NCBI RefSeq assembly: GCF_016756775.1
Contig: NZ_JAERMU010000006.1
Location: 1-64,000 of the forward strand
DNA length: 64,000 nt
Reading direction: 5' to 3'
Origin: Dryocola clanedunensis subsp. sulfonylureivorans
GTDB lineage: Bacteria > Pseudomonadota > Gammaproteobacteria > Enterobacterales > Enterobacteriaceae
The notes beneath the pieces were generated by a model. It was not told the DNA's origin. It saw nothing but the letters and a program-made list of their open reading frames with translations, and did no database searches. This document shows positions 8,810-18,709 of the stretch, piece by piece (within the stretch, counting starts at the first letter, position 1; the number at the start of each line of letters is the position of its first letter). The translations under genes were made by a program, and so were the position numbers.

Positions 8810-9778
8810 ATGCAACATCTTGATATTAGCGTGCTCAACCAGACTCTCAGCTTCCTGGCACAGCAGCCAGTCTGGCTTTGTACCGTACTCAGAACCTACG
8901 GCTCCTCCCCGCGTTCACCGGGTGCGCTGATGGTGGCAACGGCGGACGGCCGTTTCTGCGGATCGCTCTCCGGAGGCTGCGTCGAGGACGATTTTTTACA
9001 GCGCATCGGCGCTGGCGAATACCGCGCTGCCAGCCAGATCGTACGATACGGTGAAGGCGGCCTGACGCCCGGCATCGCACTGCCCTGTGGCGGCGTGCTG
9101 GATATTCTGGTGGAGTATCTTCCGGCAGGTGACAGCAGCGTCGGCTACGTGACAAAGATGCTCGAAGCGTTGAACGGCCATTTCGCCCTGCAAAAACGCC
9201 TGCATGTCGGGCAATCCTGTAGCCATCTGGAGGTGACCGATTTTGCGGACGTCACTCAGGTGGAGATTAACGGACAGGAGATCACCCTTCATGTTGCCGC
9301 CGCGCCGAGGTTGCTTATCGCTGGCCTGTCGAGCGTGGCGCTCTACTGCGCGGACTTCGCCCAGTCGCTGGGGTTTGAGGTCGTGGTCTGTGAAAACCGC
9401 CCTGAGGCGCTGGAAAACTTTGTCGGACAGCTTAAGCCGGGCATTACGCTTCTCAAACAGTTCCCGGCGAACTATCTGGAGCAGCAAAACTGCCACGCCA
9501 ATACCGCCATTGTGGCGCTGACCCATGACCCGCGCATGGACGACCTGACGATGATGGAGGCGGTGAATACCCCTGCGTTTTATATCGGCGTCATGGGATC
9601 GCATAAGAACAGCGCAAAGCGGCTGGAGCGGTTGCAGAATATTGCGGAGTTAAGCAGAGAAGAATTAAAGCGAATTCAGGCACCCATCGGCCTGAAGCTT
9701 TGCAGCAAAACGCCAGCGGAGATTGCGCTGGCGGTCATGGCGGATATTGTAAAACGGAAGAACGAAGCGCGGGGTTAA
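8810..9778 (+). CDS. XdhC/CoxI-family Mo cofactor insertion chaperone
   Basis: A 322-residue protein. The N-terminal XdhC/CoxI domain shows GSSPRSPGALMVA and LSGGCVEDDF; the C-terminal XdhC Rossmann domain covers about residues 160-310 (PRLLIAGLSSVALYCADF, VALTHDPRMDD, YIGVMGSHKN, PIGLKLCSKTPAEIALAVMA). Members bind the Mo cofactor, help to sulfurate it and insert it into xanthine oxidase family enzymes. It starts 7 bases after the MocA-like gene, so the two form a maturation operon for the divergent hydroxylase. Confidence 0.9.
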   Translation: MQHLDISVLNQTLSFLAQQPVWLCTVLRTYGSSPRSPGALMVATADGRFCGSLSGGCVEDDFLQRIGAGEYRAASQIVRYGEGGLTPGIALPCGGVLDILVEYLPAGDSSVGYVTKMLEALNGHFALQKRLHVGQSCSHLEVTDFADVTQVEINGQEITLHVAAAPRLLIAGLSSVALYCADFAQSLGFEVVVCENRPEALENFVGQLKPGITLLKQFPANYLEQQNCHANTAIVALTHDPRMDDLTMMEAVNTPAFYIGVMGSHKNSAKRLERLQNIAELSREELKRIQAPIGLKLCSKTPAEIALAVMADIVKRKNEARG

Positions 9779-9799
9779 GAATAGTTGTCAACTGCTGTT

Positions 9800-9830
9800 G
9801 TAGGGTGGATAAGCGAAAGCGTCATCCACC
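9800..9830. repeat. REP-like palindrome
   Basis: A single unit with arms GGTGGAT and ATCCACC, of the same family as 3398-3469, sits between the convergent XdhC-like and yehS genes. Confidence 0.7.
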
Positions 9831-9842
9831 AAAACCAGCCAA

Positions 9843-10310
9843 CTATTTCTTAGGCTGCACTCGCGCTGTCAAACCGCGCAGGAAGTAGCGCAGGAACTGG
9901 TCGCCGCACTCGCGGAAGTTTTTGTGTTCCGGCGCGCGCATCATCGCGGTAATTTCCGGCATGGAGATGCGGAATTCCTGCGAGGTCAGAATTTCCAGCA
10001 CGTCGTCGCTTTTCAGGTCGAAGGCAATACGCAGCTTTTTCAGGATGATGTTGTTGGTCATCTTGCGTTCAAGTTTTGGCGCGGGACGGCTTTCGTCTTT
10101 ACCGCGACGGAAGTAGATCAGGCCGTTTAAGAAGTTAGCCATCAGAATGTCCGGGCAGAGCTTGAAATTCTCTTCTTCTTCCTTTTTGGTCCAGGTCACG
10201 ATTTGCTCAGCGGTGACCGTGGTATCCGTCAGGGCGAAAATTTTCACCATGTCGTCATTGTTCAGGTTCAGCATGTAGCGCACGCTGCGTAATACGTCGT
10301 TGTTCATCAT
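9843..10310 (-). CDS. yehS: DUF1456 protein YehS
   Basis: A 155-residue cytoplasmic protein made of two repeated DUF1456 halves (LRSVRYMLNLNNDDMVKIF and LKKLRIAFDLKSDDVLEIL). The match to E. coli YehS (156 aa) includes MPEITAMMRAPEHKNFRECG. The start is set at 10310 by comparison with that protein; the open frame runs further upstream without support. The family has no established biochemical role. Confidence 0.88.
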   Translation of the reverse strand: MMNNDVLRSVRYMLNLNNDDMVKIFALTDTTVTAEQIVTWTKKEEEENFKLCPDILMANFLNGLIYFRRGKDESRPAPKLERKMTNNIILKKLRIAFDLKSDDVLEILTSQEFRISMPEITAMMRAPEHKNFRECGDQFLRYFLRGLTARVQPKK

Positions 10311-10405
10311 GGTGGAAAATCTCTCGTTCAAACTCTCGAAAAGCGGGCAGTATATCGGGAAGCACGGGCGTTGTAACAAAAACTACGCTGTTTAAATCCC
10401 TGATT

Positions 10406-10436
10406 GGTGGAAGGCGCTATCGCTTTTCCACCCTAC
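10406..10436. repeat. REP-like palindrome
   Basis: GGTGG and CCACC arms around a short centre, of the same general family as the other units here. It lies between yehS and mrp, which run in the same direction. Confidence 0.6.
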
Positions 10437-10486
10437 CAGGCCCGGGCGTGTATAGAGCGGGTAAGATTACTCACCCGCTATAACAA

Positions 10487-11599
10487 TTAAACGGCCCGAA
10501 AAGCGATATCGGCTGGGATAACTTCACCCTGCCAGTACAGCTGTGCCGCGACTCGGCCAGCCAGTTCACGATAAATTGTCGTGAAATCGCTCTCCGGGCG
10601 GCTGACGACGGTTGGCGTACCCGCGTCCAGATCTTCACGCAGCGTGATGTGCAGCGGCATCTGGCCCAGCAGCGAAGTGTGATACTGCTCCGCCAGCTTC
10701 TGCGCGCCGCCGGTGCCGAAAATAGCCTCGTGGTGTCCACAGTTGCTGCAAATGTGCATGCTCATGTTCTCGACGATACCCAACACCGGCACGTCCACCT
10801 TCTCAAACATCACGATGCCTTTACGGGCGTCGATCAGCGCAATGTCCTGTGGCGTGGTAACGACCACGGCACCGGTAACAGGAATGTTTTGCGCAAGCGT
10901 CAGCTGGATGTCGCCGGTGCCCGGCGGCATATCCAGCACCAGATAATCCAGATCCGGCCACATGGTTTCCTGCAGCATCTGCATCAGCGCCTTGCTGGCC
11001 ATCGGGCCGCGCCAGACCATGGCGTTTTCGTCTGTCACCAGATAACCGATGGAGTTAGTGGCAAGCCCGTGTGCGGTAATCGGCGTCATGTGCGTGCCGT
11101 CCGGCGAGGTTGGACGTTCGTGCTCCGCGCCCAGCATGGTCGGGATCGACGGGCCATAAATATCCGCATCCAGAATGCCGACCTTCGCCCCTTCTGCGGC
11201 CAGCGCCAGGGCAAGGTTAACCGCCGTGCTGGACTTGCCGACGCCGCCCTTGCCGGAGCTGATGGCAATAATGTTCTTCACGCCGCTGATGCCCGGATGA
11301 TTTTTGACGCGCTTTAAGGTGGCGATGTTGTGGCTGAGCTTCCAGTCCACCGCTTTGGCACCGGTGATGCGCAGCAGATCCGAACTGCACTGCTCCTGCA
11401 GCGCTTCGAAGCCGCTGCGCCAGGCGAACGGCATCAGCAGCTCAACGTGCAGCGTGTCGTCAAGCATCGCGACGTGGTGCAGGGCTTTGAGCGTAGTGAG
11501 ATTGTGCTTCAGGGTTGGGTGTTGAAAATTGGCCAGCGTTCCGGCAACCATAGCGCGCAGCTGCTCCGGGGACTTACCTGGCTGGGATTGAGAGCTCAT
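10487..11599 (-). CDS. mrp: Iron-sulfur cluster carrier ATPase Mrp (ApbC)
   Basis: A 370-residue P-loop ATPase that carries Fe-S clusters to apoproteins in the cytoplasm. An N-terminal DUF59/MIP18-like domain (about 1-95) precedes the ParA/MinD-like domain. Visible motifs are the deviant Walker [16 protein letters not shown], the switch region [22 protein letters not shown], and the CxxC pair (CSNCGHHE) that holds the bridging cluster. It is divergent from metG, as in E. coli. Confidence 0.95.
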   Translation of the reverse strand: MSSQSQPGKSPEQLRAMVAGTLANFQHPTLKHNLTTLKALHHVAMLDDTLHVELLMPFAWRSGFEALQEQCSSDLLRITGAKAVDWKLSHNIATLKRVKNHPGISGVKNIIAISSGKGGVGKSSTAVNLALALAAEGAKVGILDADIYGPSIPTMLGAEHERPTSPDGTHMTPITAHGLATNSIGYLVTDENAMVWRGPMASKALMQMLQETMWPDLDYLVLDMPPGTGDIQLTLAQNIPVTGAVVVTTPQDIALIDARKGIVMFEKVDVPVLGIVENMSMHICSNCGHHEAIFGTGGAQKLAEQYHTSLLGQMPLHITLREDLDAGTPTVVSRPESDFTTIYRELAGRVAAQLYWQGEVIPADIAFRAV

Positions 11600-11706
11600 C
11601 CCGACTCCTTATGTTTTTTATCGACAATTGCAGTTTGTTAAGCATACCAGATGCCGCCTGGGGCGATAAAATTTCCTTGTGCACCTTGTGTGGTTTACCC
11701 CGGGGC

Positions 11707-11740
11707 GGGCTTTCGGTTAACATCAAAGCCCTTTTCTCTC
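11707..11740 (+). promoter_or_regulatory. Terminator-like hairpin in the metG leader (possible attenuator)
   Basis: GGGCTTT (11707-11713) pairs with AAAGCCC (11725-11731), followed at once by TTTTCTCTCT. It lies about 20 bases before the metG ATG, so read-through would be needed for expression. The stem is only 7 bp with an 11-base loop, so its effect is uncertain. Confidence 0.35.
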
Positions 11741-11760
11741 TAGAAGATGCAATTCCTACT

Positions 11761-13791
11761 ATGGCTCATGTCGCGAAAAAATTATTGGTAACGTGCGCAC
11801 TCCCGTACGCTAACGGCTCAATCCACCTCGGTCACATGCTCGAGCACATTCAGGCTGACGTCTGGGTCCGTTACCAACGAATGCGCGGCAACACGGTCAA
11901 CTTCATCTGCGCGGACGACGCCCACGGCACCCCTATCATGCTGAAAGCACAGCAGTTAGGTATTACCCCTGAGCAGATGATTGGCGAAATGAGTCAGGAA
12001 CATCAGACGGATTTTGCCGGTTTTAACATCAGCTACGACAACTATCACTCCACGCACAGCGATGAAAACCGCGAGCTGGCGTCGCTGATTTATGGCCGTC
12101 TGAAAGAGAACGGTTTCATTAAAAACCGCACCATTTCGCAGCTTTACGATCCGGAGAAAGGCATGTTCCTGCCGGACCGCTTCGTTAAAGGCACCTGCCC
12201 GAAATGCAAAGCTGCCGATCAGTACGGCGATAACTGCGAAGTTTGCGGCGCGACTTACAGCCCAACCGAGCTTATCGAGCCTAAATCAGTGGTTTCTGGC
12301 GCGACGCCAGAAATGCGTGACTCCGAACATTTCTTCTTCGACCTGCCTTCGTTCAGCGAAATGCTGCAGGCCTGGACCCGCTCCGGCGCGTTGCAGGAGC
12401 AGGTCGCTAACAAGATGCAGGAGTGGTTCGAGTCTGGCCTGCAGCAGTGGGATATCTCCCGCGATGCGCCGTACTTCGGCTTTGAAATCCCGGATGCGCC
12501 GGGCAAATATTTCTACGTCTGGCTGGATGCGCCGATCGGCTACATGGGCTCCTTCAAGAACCTGTGCGACAAGCGCGACGATCTGGACTTTGACGAGTAC
12601 TGGAAGAAAGACTCCACCACCGAGCTGTATCACTTCATCGGTAAAGATATCGTTTACTTCCACAGCCTGTTCTGGCCGGCGATGCTGGAAGGCAGCGGTT
12701 TCCGCAAGCCGACCAACCTGTTCGTGCACGGCTACGTGACGGTAAACGGCGCGAAGATGTCCAAGTCCCGCGGCACCTTTATCAAGGCCAGCACCTGGCT
12801 GAACCATTTTGACGCCGACAGCCTGCGCTACTACTACACCGCGAAGCTCTCTTCCCGCATCGACGATATCGACCTGAATCTGGAAGACTTCGTGCAGCGG
12901 GTGAACAGCGATATCGTCAACAAAGTCGTTAACCTGGCGTCCCGCAACGCGGGCTTTATCGCCAAACGTTTCGACGGCGAGCTGTCCGCTGAGATTGCCG
13001 ACCCGGCGCTGTACAAAACTTTCACCGATGCGGCGCAAAGCATTGGCGAAGCGTGGGAAAGCCGCGAGTTTGGCCGTGCCGTGCGTGAAATCATGGCCCT
13101 TGCCGACGTGGCAAACCGCTACGTTGACGAACAGGCACCGTGGGTTGTTGCTAAGCAGGAAGGCCGCGACGCCGACCTGCAAAGCATCTGCACCATGGGC
13201 ATCAACATGTTCCGCGTGCTGATGACCTGGCTGAAACCTGTGCTGCCAACGCTTGCCGAACGTGCTGAAGCGTTCCTGAACTGCGAGCTGAGCTGGGACA
13301 GCATTAACACTCCGCTGCTCAGCCATAAGGTGAACAACTTCAAGGCGCTGTATAACCGCATCGAGATGAAGCAGGTTGAAGCGCTGGTTGAAGCATCGAA
13401 AGAAGAAGTGAAGGCGGCTGCGGCCCCGGCCACCGGCCCGCTGGCGGACGATCCGATTGCGGAGACCATCACTTTCGATGACTTCGCAAAAGTTGACCTG
13501 CGTATTGCGCTGATCGAGAAAGCCGAATTCGTGGAGGGCTCCGACAAGCTGCTGCGCCTGACGCTGGAAATCGGCGGCGAGAAGCGTAACGTCTTCTCCG
13601 GCATCCGCTCTGCCTACCCGGACCCGTCCAAGCTGGAAGGCCGTCTGACCATGATGGTAGTCAACCTGGCGCCGCGTAAAATGCGCTTCGGCATCTCCGA
13701 AGGCATGGTGATGGCCGCAGGCCCTGGCGGGAAGGATATCTTCCTGCTAAGCCCGGACAGCGGCGCTCAGCCTGGAATGGCAGTTAAGTAA
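11761..13791 (+). CDS. metG: Methionyl-tRNA synthetase
   Basis: A 676-residue class I synthetase that charges tRNA-Met. The start at 11761 ([20 protein letters not shown]) aligns with E. coli MetG; the longer open frame upstream has no support. Visible features are the HIGH-type motif HLGH, the zinc-binding knuckle ([18 protein letters not shown]), KMSKS ([10 protein letters not shown]) and the C-terminal tRNA-binding/dimerisation domain (about 570-676, [19 protein letters not shown]). A terminator follows the stop. The leader contains a terminator-like hairpin. Confidence 0.98.
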   Translation: MAHVAKKLLVTCALPYANGSIHLGHMLEHIQADVWVRYQRMRGNTVNFICADDAHGTPIMLKAQQLGITPEQMIGEMSQEHQTDFAGFNISYDNYHSTHSDENRELASLIYGRLKENGFIKNRTISQLYDPEKGMFLPDRFVKGTCPKCKAADQYGDNCEVCGATYSPTELIEPKSVVSGATPEMRDSEHFFFDLPSFSEMLQAWTRSGALQEQVANKMQEWFESGLQQWDISRDAPYFGFEIPDAPGKYFYVWLDAPIGYMGSFKNLCDKRDDLDFDEYWKKDSTTELYHFIGKDIVYFHSLFWPAMLEGSGFRKPTNLFVHGYVTVNGAKMSKSRGTFIKASTWLNHFDADSLRYYYTAKLSSRIDDIDLNLEDFVQRVNSDIVNKVVNLASRNAGFIAKRFDGELSAEIADPALYKTFTDAAQSIGEAWESREFGRAVREIMALADVANRYVDEQAPWVVAKQEGRDADLQSICTMGINMFRVLMTWLKPVLPTLAERAEAFLNCELSWDSINTPLLSHKVNNFKALYNRIEMKQVEALVEASKEEVKAAAAPATGPLADDPIAETITFDDFAKVDLRIALIEKAEFVEGSDKLLRLTLEIGGEKRNVFSGIRSAYPDPSKLEGRLTMMVVNLAPRKMRFGISEGMVMAAGPGGKDIFLLSPDSGAQPGMAVK

Positions 13792-13798
13792 AAACAAA

Positions 13799-13826
13799 AT
13801 ACCCCGGCAAGCCGGGGTATTTTTTT
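13799..13826 (+). terminator. Rho-independent terminator of metG
   Basis: ATACCCCGGC pairs with GCCGGGGTAT around AA (13799-13820), followed by seven T residues. Confidence 0.93.
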
Positions 13827-13844
13827 AGCAATGAGCATAGCGGC

Positions 13845-13874
13845 GTAGGGGGACAGGCGTCAGCGCCATCCGCC
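13845..13874. repeat. REP-like palindrome (degenerate)
   Basis: A unit of the GTAGGGNGGA...ATCCGCC type lies between the convergent metG and mdfA genes, with more mismatches than the others. Confidence 0.55.
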
Positions 13875-13878
13875 GGGT

Positions 13879-15099
13879 TTATGCATCCGTCCGGTTCCCC
13901 ACGCTCTTATCCTTCAGAAACACCACCATCAGCCCCAGCCACAGCACGCCGCCCAGCAGGTTAAACAGGCTGAACAGCCCGCTGCCGCCATGGAGATAGG
14001 CGTGCTTGCTGACTTCAATCCCAACCGTAAAGATCAGCATTTGCAGCATGCCCATCGCCGCCGACACCGTGCCCTTGCTCATCGGGCTGGCAAACAGCGT
14101 CAGGCGCACCAGGCCCGCGTTGGCAAGGCCAATCCCGTAAGCGTACAGGCTAAGCCCTGCGGTCATCCACAGATAAGCATGGCTGGAGACGACTGTCGCT
14201 GCCGCCGCCACAATCAGGCCCGGCACAATCCACCAGCCGCCCATAATAATCAGCGAGCGCACGCTGCGCCCGGACGTTAAGCGCGCCAGCACCAGGTTCC
14301 CCAGAATCAGCGCGCCGAAGATTGGCACCTGCAGCAGGCCGTATTCGTAGGTGCTGAGCTTTTCACCGCTGATGATAATTACCGGCGACTGCGCAATCCA
14401 CGCCAGCAGCGGCAGGCTGACAAAGCCAACAGCCAGCGATCCGGCGACAAAGCGGACGTTTTTCAGGACCAGCTTGTAGTCATGCCCAAGGTCTTTGAGG
14501 GAGAGCTTCTCGCCCAGGCGCGTGGCGGTTTCCGGCATCGCACGGTGCAGGCCAAAGAATGAAAAGGCTGCCAGCAGGGCGAACAAAATAAACATGGTTT
14601 CCCAGGGCGCGTAATGCACCCAGGCCGCGCCCACCAGCGGCCCGAGCAGCGGGGCTATCAGCGCCACGTTCGCCATCAGCGCGGTTATCTTGATGCAGAC
14701 CGCCTCCTCGAACGACTCCTGAATCGCCGCGTAGCCCACCGCGCCGATAAAGCACAGGCTTATCCCCTGCAGGAAGCGCAGGAAGGTGAACTGCTCGATG
14801 TTTTGCGCAAGCAGGGTGGCAAGGCAGGTGACGATAAACCAGACCACGCCGGTCAGCATCACCGGACGGCGGCCAATGCGGTCCGACAGCGGCCCTAACA
14901 GCCACTGTAAAAACATGCCGCCTGCGAGATAGGCCGTCATCGACGTAGGCACCCATTCGATACCAGCGTTGTACTGTTTAACGACATCCAGCATGCCGGG
15001 CTGGATCATGTCGTTGCCGATGTAGGTAGAAAATTCATAGAGCACCAGGCACAGCGGGAACAGCAGTGCCTGGCGACCCAGTCGTTTATTATTTTGCAT
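13879..15099 (-). CDS. mdfA: Multidrug efflux MFS transporter MdfA
   Basis: A 406-residue inner-membrane drug/proton antiporter with 12 membrane segments. The start at 15099 ([16 protein letters not shown]) matches E. coli MdfA (410 aa); the extra 36 upstream codons are not conserved. Family features visible are the acidic pair in the first helix ([16 protein letters not shown]), motif A in [12 protein letters not shown], and the motif C region in [12 protein letters not shown]. It differs from the paralogue MdtM. It is divergent from the PAP2-ybjG operon and shares the intergenic region with the PmrA-box-like sequence. Confidence 0.95.
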   Translation of the reverse strand: MQNNKRLGRQALLFPLCLVLYEFSTYIGNDMIQPGMLDVVKQYNAGIEWVPTSMTAYLAGGMFLQWLLGPLSDRIGRRPVMLTGVVWFIVTCLATLLAQNIEQFTFLRFLQGISLCFIGAVGYAAIQESFEEAVCIKITALMANVALIAPLLGPLVGAAWVHYAPWETMFILFALLAAFSFFGLHRAMPETATRLGEKLSLKDLGHDYKLVLKNVRFVAGSLAVGFVSLPLLAWIAQSPVIIISGEKLSTYEYGLLQVPIFGALILGNLVLARLTSGRSVRSLIIMGGWWIVPGLIVAAAATVVSSHAYLWMTAGLSLYAYGIGLANAGLVRLTLFASPMSKGTVSAAMGMLQMLIFTVGIEVSKHAYLHGGSGLFSLFNLLGGVLWLGLMVVFLKDKSVGNRTDA

Positions 15100-15220
15100 T
15101 AGTAACTCGAGAGGATAATGACCTGAAGAAACAAAAATCACGCGCAGTTTAATAAATTGCCCGCACGGCTGATAGTGAATTATGGAGGAGAAACCGGGAT
15201 ATAGCACAACCTGCTTGTCG

Positions 15221-15237
15221 TTTAAGGTTTTCTTAAG
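15221..15237 (+). promoter_or_regulatory. PmrA-box-like sequence upstream of the PAP2-ybjG operon
   Basis: TTTAAG-GTTTT-CTTAAG fits the PmrA (BasR) box, two hexamers of CTTAAG/CTTAAT type separated by 5 bases, with one mismatch in each half. It is 43 bases before the PAP2 start codon, where a promoter -35 region would be. From memory, Salmonella ybjG (mig-13) has been reported to be PmrA-regulated, which agrees. Confidence 0.65.
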
Positions 15238-15279
15238 ATCGCCTGCGTAAGCTGACTTTTTCTGTTAACGCATGCAGCT

Positions 15280-16020
15280 ATGGCCACCCAAGAAAAACAC
15301 CTGTCGTCCGGCAAAAATTTGCTGATTAAGACTAACCCTCTTTACCGTCTGCCGGCACGCTTTTACCTTTACCAGTTCTGCTGGCTGCTGTTGCTGGCCA
15401 TGGTGTTTACCTGGCTGTCGCGCAATGAAGGGCTGGATCGCCTGCTTACCGGCTACTGGTATGACGCAGCGAGCCACCGCTTCCCCTGGAAGCAAAATCA
15501 TCTGCTGGATCTGATTAACCATCGGCTGCTGAAGGATATCGTCATCGCCGGGGGAATTATCGGTCTGCTGTATGGTCTGATTAGCCGCCAGCCACGTTTA
15601 ATCACCGTTGCGCTGCTGTTCGGCGTGGGCGCGTTGGCCATTGGGATCCTCAAGGCAACCAGCCATCACTCCTGTCCGTGGGATCTGGTGGAGTACGGCG
15701 GCAAGGCTATCTCTTATCCGCTGTTCGGCCACGTGCCGGACGGCAGCGGGCCAGGACGCTGTTTCCCTGGCGGCCATGCCTCCAGCGGCTTCGCGGTGAT
15801 GGCGCTGTTTTTCCTGTTTTACCGTGAGCGTCCGACGCTCGCATGGTGCTGCTTTACAGGCGGAGCCGCCCTCGGCCTGATCATGGGCTACGGCCAGGTG
15901 ATGCGCGGCGCACATTTTTTCAGCCACAACCTGTGGGCAGGTTGGTGGGTATGGTTAACGCAGGTTGTGGTGTACGGCATCGTCTCCACGCTGTTGGTTA
16001 AGGAATCGCAAAAGTCATGA
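15280..16020 (+). CDS. PAP2-family membrane phosphatase
   Basis: A 246-residue integral membrane protein of the PAP2/type 2 phosphatidic acid phosphatase family. The conserved blocks are present in variant form: KATSHHSCPWDL (motif 1 Lys), PGGHASSGF (motif 2, PGGH in place of PSGH) and RGAHFFSHNLWAGW (motif 3 Arg and His). About six hydrophobic segments surround them. Members remove or transfer phosphate on lipid A, undecaprenyl or phosphatidyl substrates with an active site facing the periplasm. It overlaps ybjG by 4 bases and lies behind a PmrA-box-like sequence, which points to envelope remodelling. E. coli K-12 has only ybjG here. The ribosome site at 15280 is weak, so the exact start is uncertain. 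Confidence 0.83.
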   Translation: MATQEKHLSSGKNLLIKTNPLYRLPARFYLYQFCWLLLLAMVFTWLSRNEGLDRLLTGYWYDAASHRFPWKQNHLLDLINHRLLKDIVIAGGIIGLLYGLISRQPRLITVALLFGVGALAIGILKATSHHSCPWDLVEYGGKAISYPLFGHVPDGSGPGRCFPGGHASSGFAVMALFFLFYRERPTLAWCCFTGGAALGLIMGYGQVMRGAHFFSHNLWAGWWVWLTQVVVYGIVSTLLVKESQKS

Positions 16021-16625
16021 TGGAACAGCTCAACCAGACGCTTTTTTTGCTGATCAATGCCACCCCGACATCGCCGGAGTGGGCCATTAAACTGGCCATT
16101 TTTATCGCCAAAGATTTAATTAATATCGTCCCGCTGCTGATTGCCATTCTCTGGCTATGGGGCCAACGCAGGCAGATTACTGCCCAGCGTGAAATGGTGA
16201 TCAAGACGGCGATGGCGATTGTTATCAGCGTCTCGCTTTCATGGATAGTCGGCCATATTTTCCCGCACGACCGTCCGTTTGTTGACGGCTTTGGCTACAA
16301 TTTCCTCCATCATGCGGCGGATGACTCCTACCCAAGCGACCACGGTACGGTAGTCTTTACTTTTGCCCTCGCGTTCCTGTTCTGGCATCGCATGTGGTCT
16401 GGCGCGGTGCTGTTTGTGCTTGCCTGCGCCATCGCCTGGTCAAGGGTCTATCTTGGCGTACACTGGCCGATGGATATGCTGGGGGGTTTGCTGGTGGGCT
16501 TCTGTTCATGCATGCTGTCGCAAATGATCTGGAATCTTACCGGCGTGCAGATCTACAAACGTCTGCATCAGATTCACCGCTTCTGCTTTGCACCGCTGAT
16601 TCGCCGGGGCTGGGTGCGTGACTAA
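16017..16625 (+). CDS. ybjG: Undecaprenyl-diphosphate phosphatase YbjG
   Basis: A 202-residue PAP2-type inner-membrane enzyme that recycles undecaprenyl diphosphate to undecaprenyl phosphate for peptidoglycan and other glycans. Motifs: HDRPFVDGF (motif 1 region), YPSDHGTVVFTF (motif 2) and SRVYLGVHWPMDMLGG (motif 3). It is very similar to E. coli YbjG over its whole length. The ATG overlaps the stop of the preceding PAP2 gene (ATGA), so the two are translationally coupled. Confidence 0.94.
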   Translation: MMEQLNQTLFLLINATPTSPEWAIKLAIFIAKDLINIVPLLIAILWLWGQRRQITAQREMVIKTAMAIVISVSLSWIVGHIFPHDRPFVDGFGYNFLHHAADDSYPSDHGTVVFTFALAFLFWHRMWSGAVLFVLACAIAWSRVYLGVHWPMDMLGGLLVGFCSCMLSQMIWNLTGVQIYKRLHQIHRFCFAPLIRRGWVRD

Positions 16626-16662
16626 GCGGCGAACGGCAGGTAATATCTGCTCTGACACAAAC

Positions 16663-16687
16663 GGCGGATGGCGCAGGCTTATCCGCC
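16663..16687. repeat. REP-like palindrome
   Basis: GGCGGAT and ATCCGCC arms, just before the ybjG terminator hairpin. Confidence 0.65.
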
Positions 16688-16696
16688 CAACGATTT

Positions 16697-16721
16697 AAAA
16701 ACCCGGCAACGCCGGGTTTTT
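16697..16721 (+). terminator. Rho-independent terminator of the PAP2-ybjG operon
   Basis: AAAACCCGGC pairs with GCCGGGTTTT around AAC-type loop bases, ending in a T run. It lies immediately before deoR, so deoR needs its own promoter. Confidence 0.88.
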
Positions 16722-16738
16722 ACTGTTCAGAGGGCATT

Positions 16739-17503
16739 ATGGAAACCCGGCGCGACGAACGCATTACCCGCCTGATTCAGGCGCTTAAACGCAGCGACAA
16801 AATCCATCTGAAAGAGGCAGCCCGGCTGCTTGGCGTATCAGAGATGACCATCCGCCGCGATCTCAACGCTGAAGCCGGGCCGGTCGTCCTTTTAGGCGGC
16901 TACGTTGTGCTTGAACCGCGCAGCGCTTCTGCCAGCCACTATCTGCTAAGCGACCAGAAAACGCGCCATGTCGAGGAGAAGCGTCAGGCTGCACGCAGGG
17001 CTGCCGCCATGATCCGTCCTCATCAAACCCTGTTCTTCGACTGCGGTACCACCACGCCTTACATTATTGAAGCGCTGGATGACGACCTGCCCTTCACCGG
17101 CGTTTGCTACTCCCTGAATACTTTCCTTGCCCTGCAGGATAAGCCCAACTGCCGCGTCATCTTAAGCGGCGGCGAGTTCCACGCCAGCAATGCGATATTC
17201 AAGCCGATTAACTTTCAGGAGTGCCTGAGCAACCTCTGTCCGGATATCGCCTTTTTCTCTGCGGCCGGGCTGCACACGCGTCACGGTGCGACCTGTTTTA
17301 ATCTGGATGAGCTGCCGGTGAAGCATTGGGCGCTGTCGATGGCGCAAACGTGCGTGCTGGTGGTGGATGGGAGCAAGTTTGGCAAGGTGCGCCCGGCCTG
17401 CATGGGGCCGCTATCGTCGTTTCATACCATTATCAGTAACGAAAAGCCCGCCGCGGAGTTTATAGAACACGCCGCGGCGGAAGCTATCAGTCTGGTGTGG
17501 TGA
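16739..17503 (+). CDS. deoR: Deoxyribose operon repressor DeoR
   Basis: A 254-residue repressor of deoxynucleoside catabolism (deo operon, nupG), induced by deoxyribose-5-phosphate. An N-terminal helix-turn-helix (about 19-45, LKEAARLLGVSEMTIRRDL) is followed by the DeoR sensor domain with FDCGTTTPYI and NAIFKPINF. The match to E. coli DeoR is full length, with a two-residue duplication (SASAS) after EPR. Its stop abuts the dacC stop with no gap, so no terminator separates the convergent genes. Confidence 0.95.
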   Translation: METRRDERITRLIQALKRSDKIHLKEAARLLGVSEMTIRRDLNAEAGPVVLLGGYVVLEPRSASASHYLLSDQKTRHVEEKRQAARRAAAMIRPHQTLFFDCGTTTPYIIEALDDDLPFTGVCYSLNTFLALQDKPNCRVILSGGEFHASNAIFKPINFQECLSNLCPDIAFFSAAGLHTRHGATCFNLDELPVKHWALSMAQTCVLVVDGSKFGKVRPACMGPLSSFHTIISNEKPAAEFIEHAAAEAISLVW

Positions 17504-18709
17504 TCAGGAGAACCAGCTGCCAAACCAGCTGTGGAATTTCATTAGTACAAAGTCCCACATACGGCTGAAGAAGCCACCTTCTTCCACGGCCTCCATCACC
17601 ATCAGCGGGCGCTGTTCAACGACTTTACCGTTGAGCTGGAAGTTAATCTTACCGACCACCTGCCCTTTCTTCAGCGGCGCGGTCAGCTGGGGCTGATCCA
17701 GGGTAAAGCTGGCCTTCAGATTTTTCAGCTGCCCACGAGGAATGGTCACTGAACCCGCTTCGCCTGCCCCCAGCTTCACTTCGCTGGCATCGCCAAACCA
17801 GACGCGCTGCGTCACGAAGGTGGCGTCTGGCTTAATCGGGGTGACGGTTTCAAAGAAGCGGAAGCCCCACGTCAGCAGCTTTTCGCTCTCGTTAAAGCGA
17901 ATACGGTCAGTTTTGGTGCCCAGCACAACGGAAATCAGGCGCATATCACCCTGAGTGGCGGAGGCGACCAGATTGTACCCGGCCCCCGCCGTGGTGCCGG
18001 TTTTCATGCCATCGACGTTAAGATTTGAGCTCCACAACAGACGGTTGCGGTTAGGCTGTTTGATCTTATTAAAGGTGAACTCTTTCTCTTTGTGGATGGC
18101 GTACTCATCGGGCACGTCGTGGATCAGCGCCTGGCCCAGCAGCGCCATGTCACGCGCGGTACTGAACTGGCCTGGGGCATCAAGCCCGTGCACCGTTTTA
18201 AAGGTGGTGCTGGTGAGTTTCAGCTTCTGGGCGTAGTTGTTCATCAGGCTCACGAAAGAGTCCTGGCTGCCCGCGACGTAATCCGCAATAGCAATGCTTG
18301 CATCGTTGCCCGACTGGACGATCACGCCTTTGTTCAGATCTTCTACCGAGACAAGATCGCCCGGTTTCAGGAACATCAGCGAAGATCCGCGCAGCACCGG
18401 GTTACCGGTAGCCCAGGCGTCTTTGCCAATGGTGACCATATCGGTGAGATGAATTTTGCCTGCTTTCAGCGCCTGGCCGACAACGTAGCTGGTCATCAGC
18501 TTTGTCAGACTGGCGGGATCGAGTTTTTCGTCGGCGTTACCTTCCGCCAGCACTTTACCGCTGGCGTAGTCCATCAATATCCAGGCTTTCGCCTCTACCT
18601 GCGGCGCATTCGCCGGCTGTTCTTCCGCTATTGCTGGCGCTGCAAGCAATAAAAGGGTCGTCCCTGCAAGCATTGCTCGTAACGACGCTGGGATTTGCAA
18701 AATCTTCAT
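17504..18709 (-). CDS. dacC: D-alanyl-D-alanine carboxypeptidase PBP6
   Basis: A 401-residue penicillin-binding protein that trims the terminal D-Ala of peptidoglycan stem peptides. The start at 18709 gives a normal signal peptide ([16 protein letters not shown]...PAIAEEQ). Active-site motifs are SLTK, SGN (QSGNDAS) and KTG ([10 protein letters not shown]). The C-terminal amphipathic anchor (about 380-401, [17 protein letters not shown]) matches E. coli DacC. Upstream codons in the open frame are not conserved. Confidence 0.96.
   Translation of the reverse strand: MKILQIPASLRAMLAGTTLLLLAAPAIAEEQPANAPQVEAKAWILMDYASGKVLAEGNADEKLDPASLTKLMTSYVVGQALKAGKIHLTDMVTIGKDAWATGNPVLRGSSLMFLKPGDLVSVEDLNKGVIVQSGNDASIAIADYVAGSQDSFVSLMNNYAQKLKLTSTTFKTVHGLDAPGQFSTARDMALLGQALIHDVPDEYAIHKEKEFTFNKIKQPNRNRLLWSSNLNVDGMKTGTTAGAGYNLVASATQGDMRLISVVLGTKTDRIRFNESEKLLTWGFRFFETVTPIKPDATFVTQRVWFGDASEVKLGAGEAGSVTIPRGQLKNLKASFTLDQPQLTAPLKKGQVVGKINFQLNGKVVEQRPLMVMEAVEEGGFFSRMWDFVLMKFHSWFGSWFS

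Noticed and set aside
12286-13326. A 346-codon minus-strand open frame opposite metG
   Set aside because: metG is certain, and the frame has no recognisable domain or start signal.
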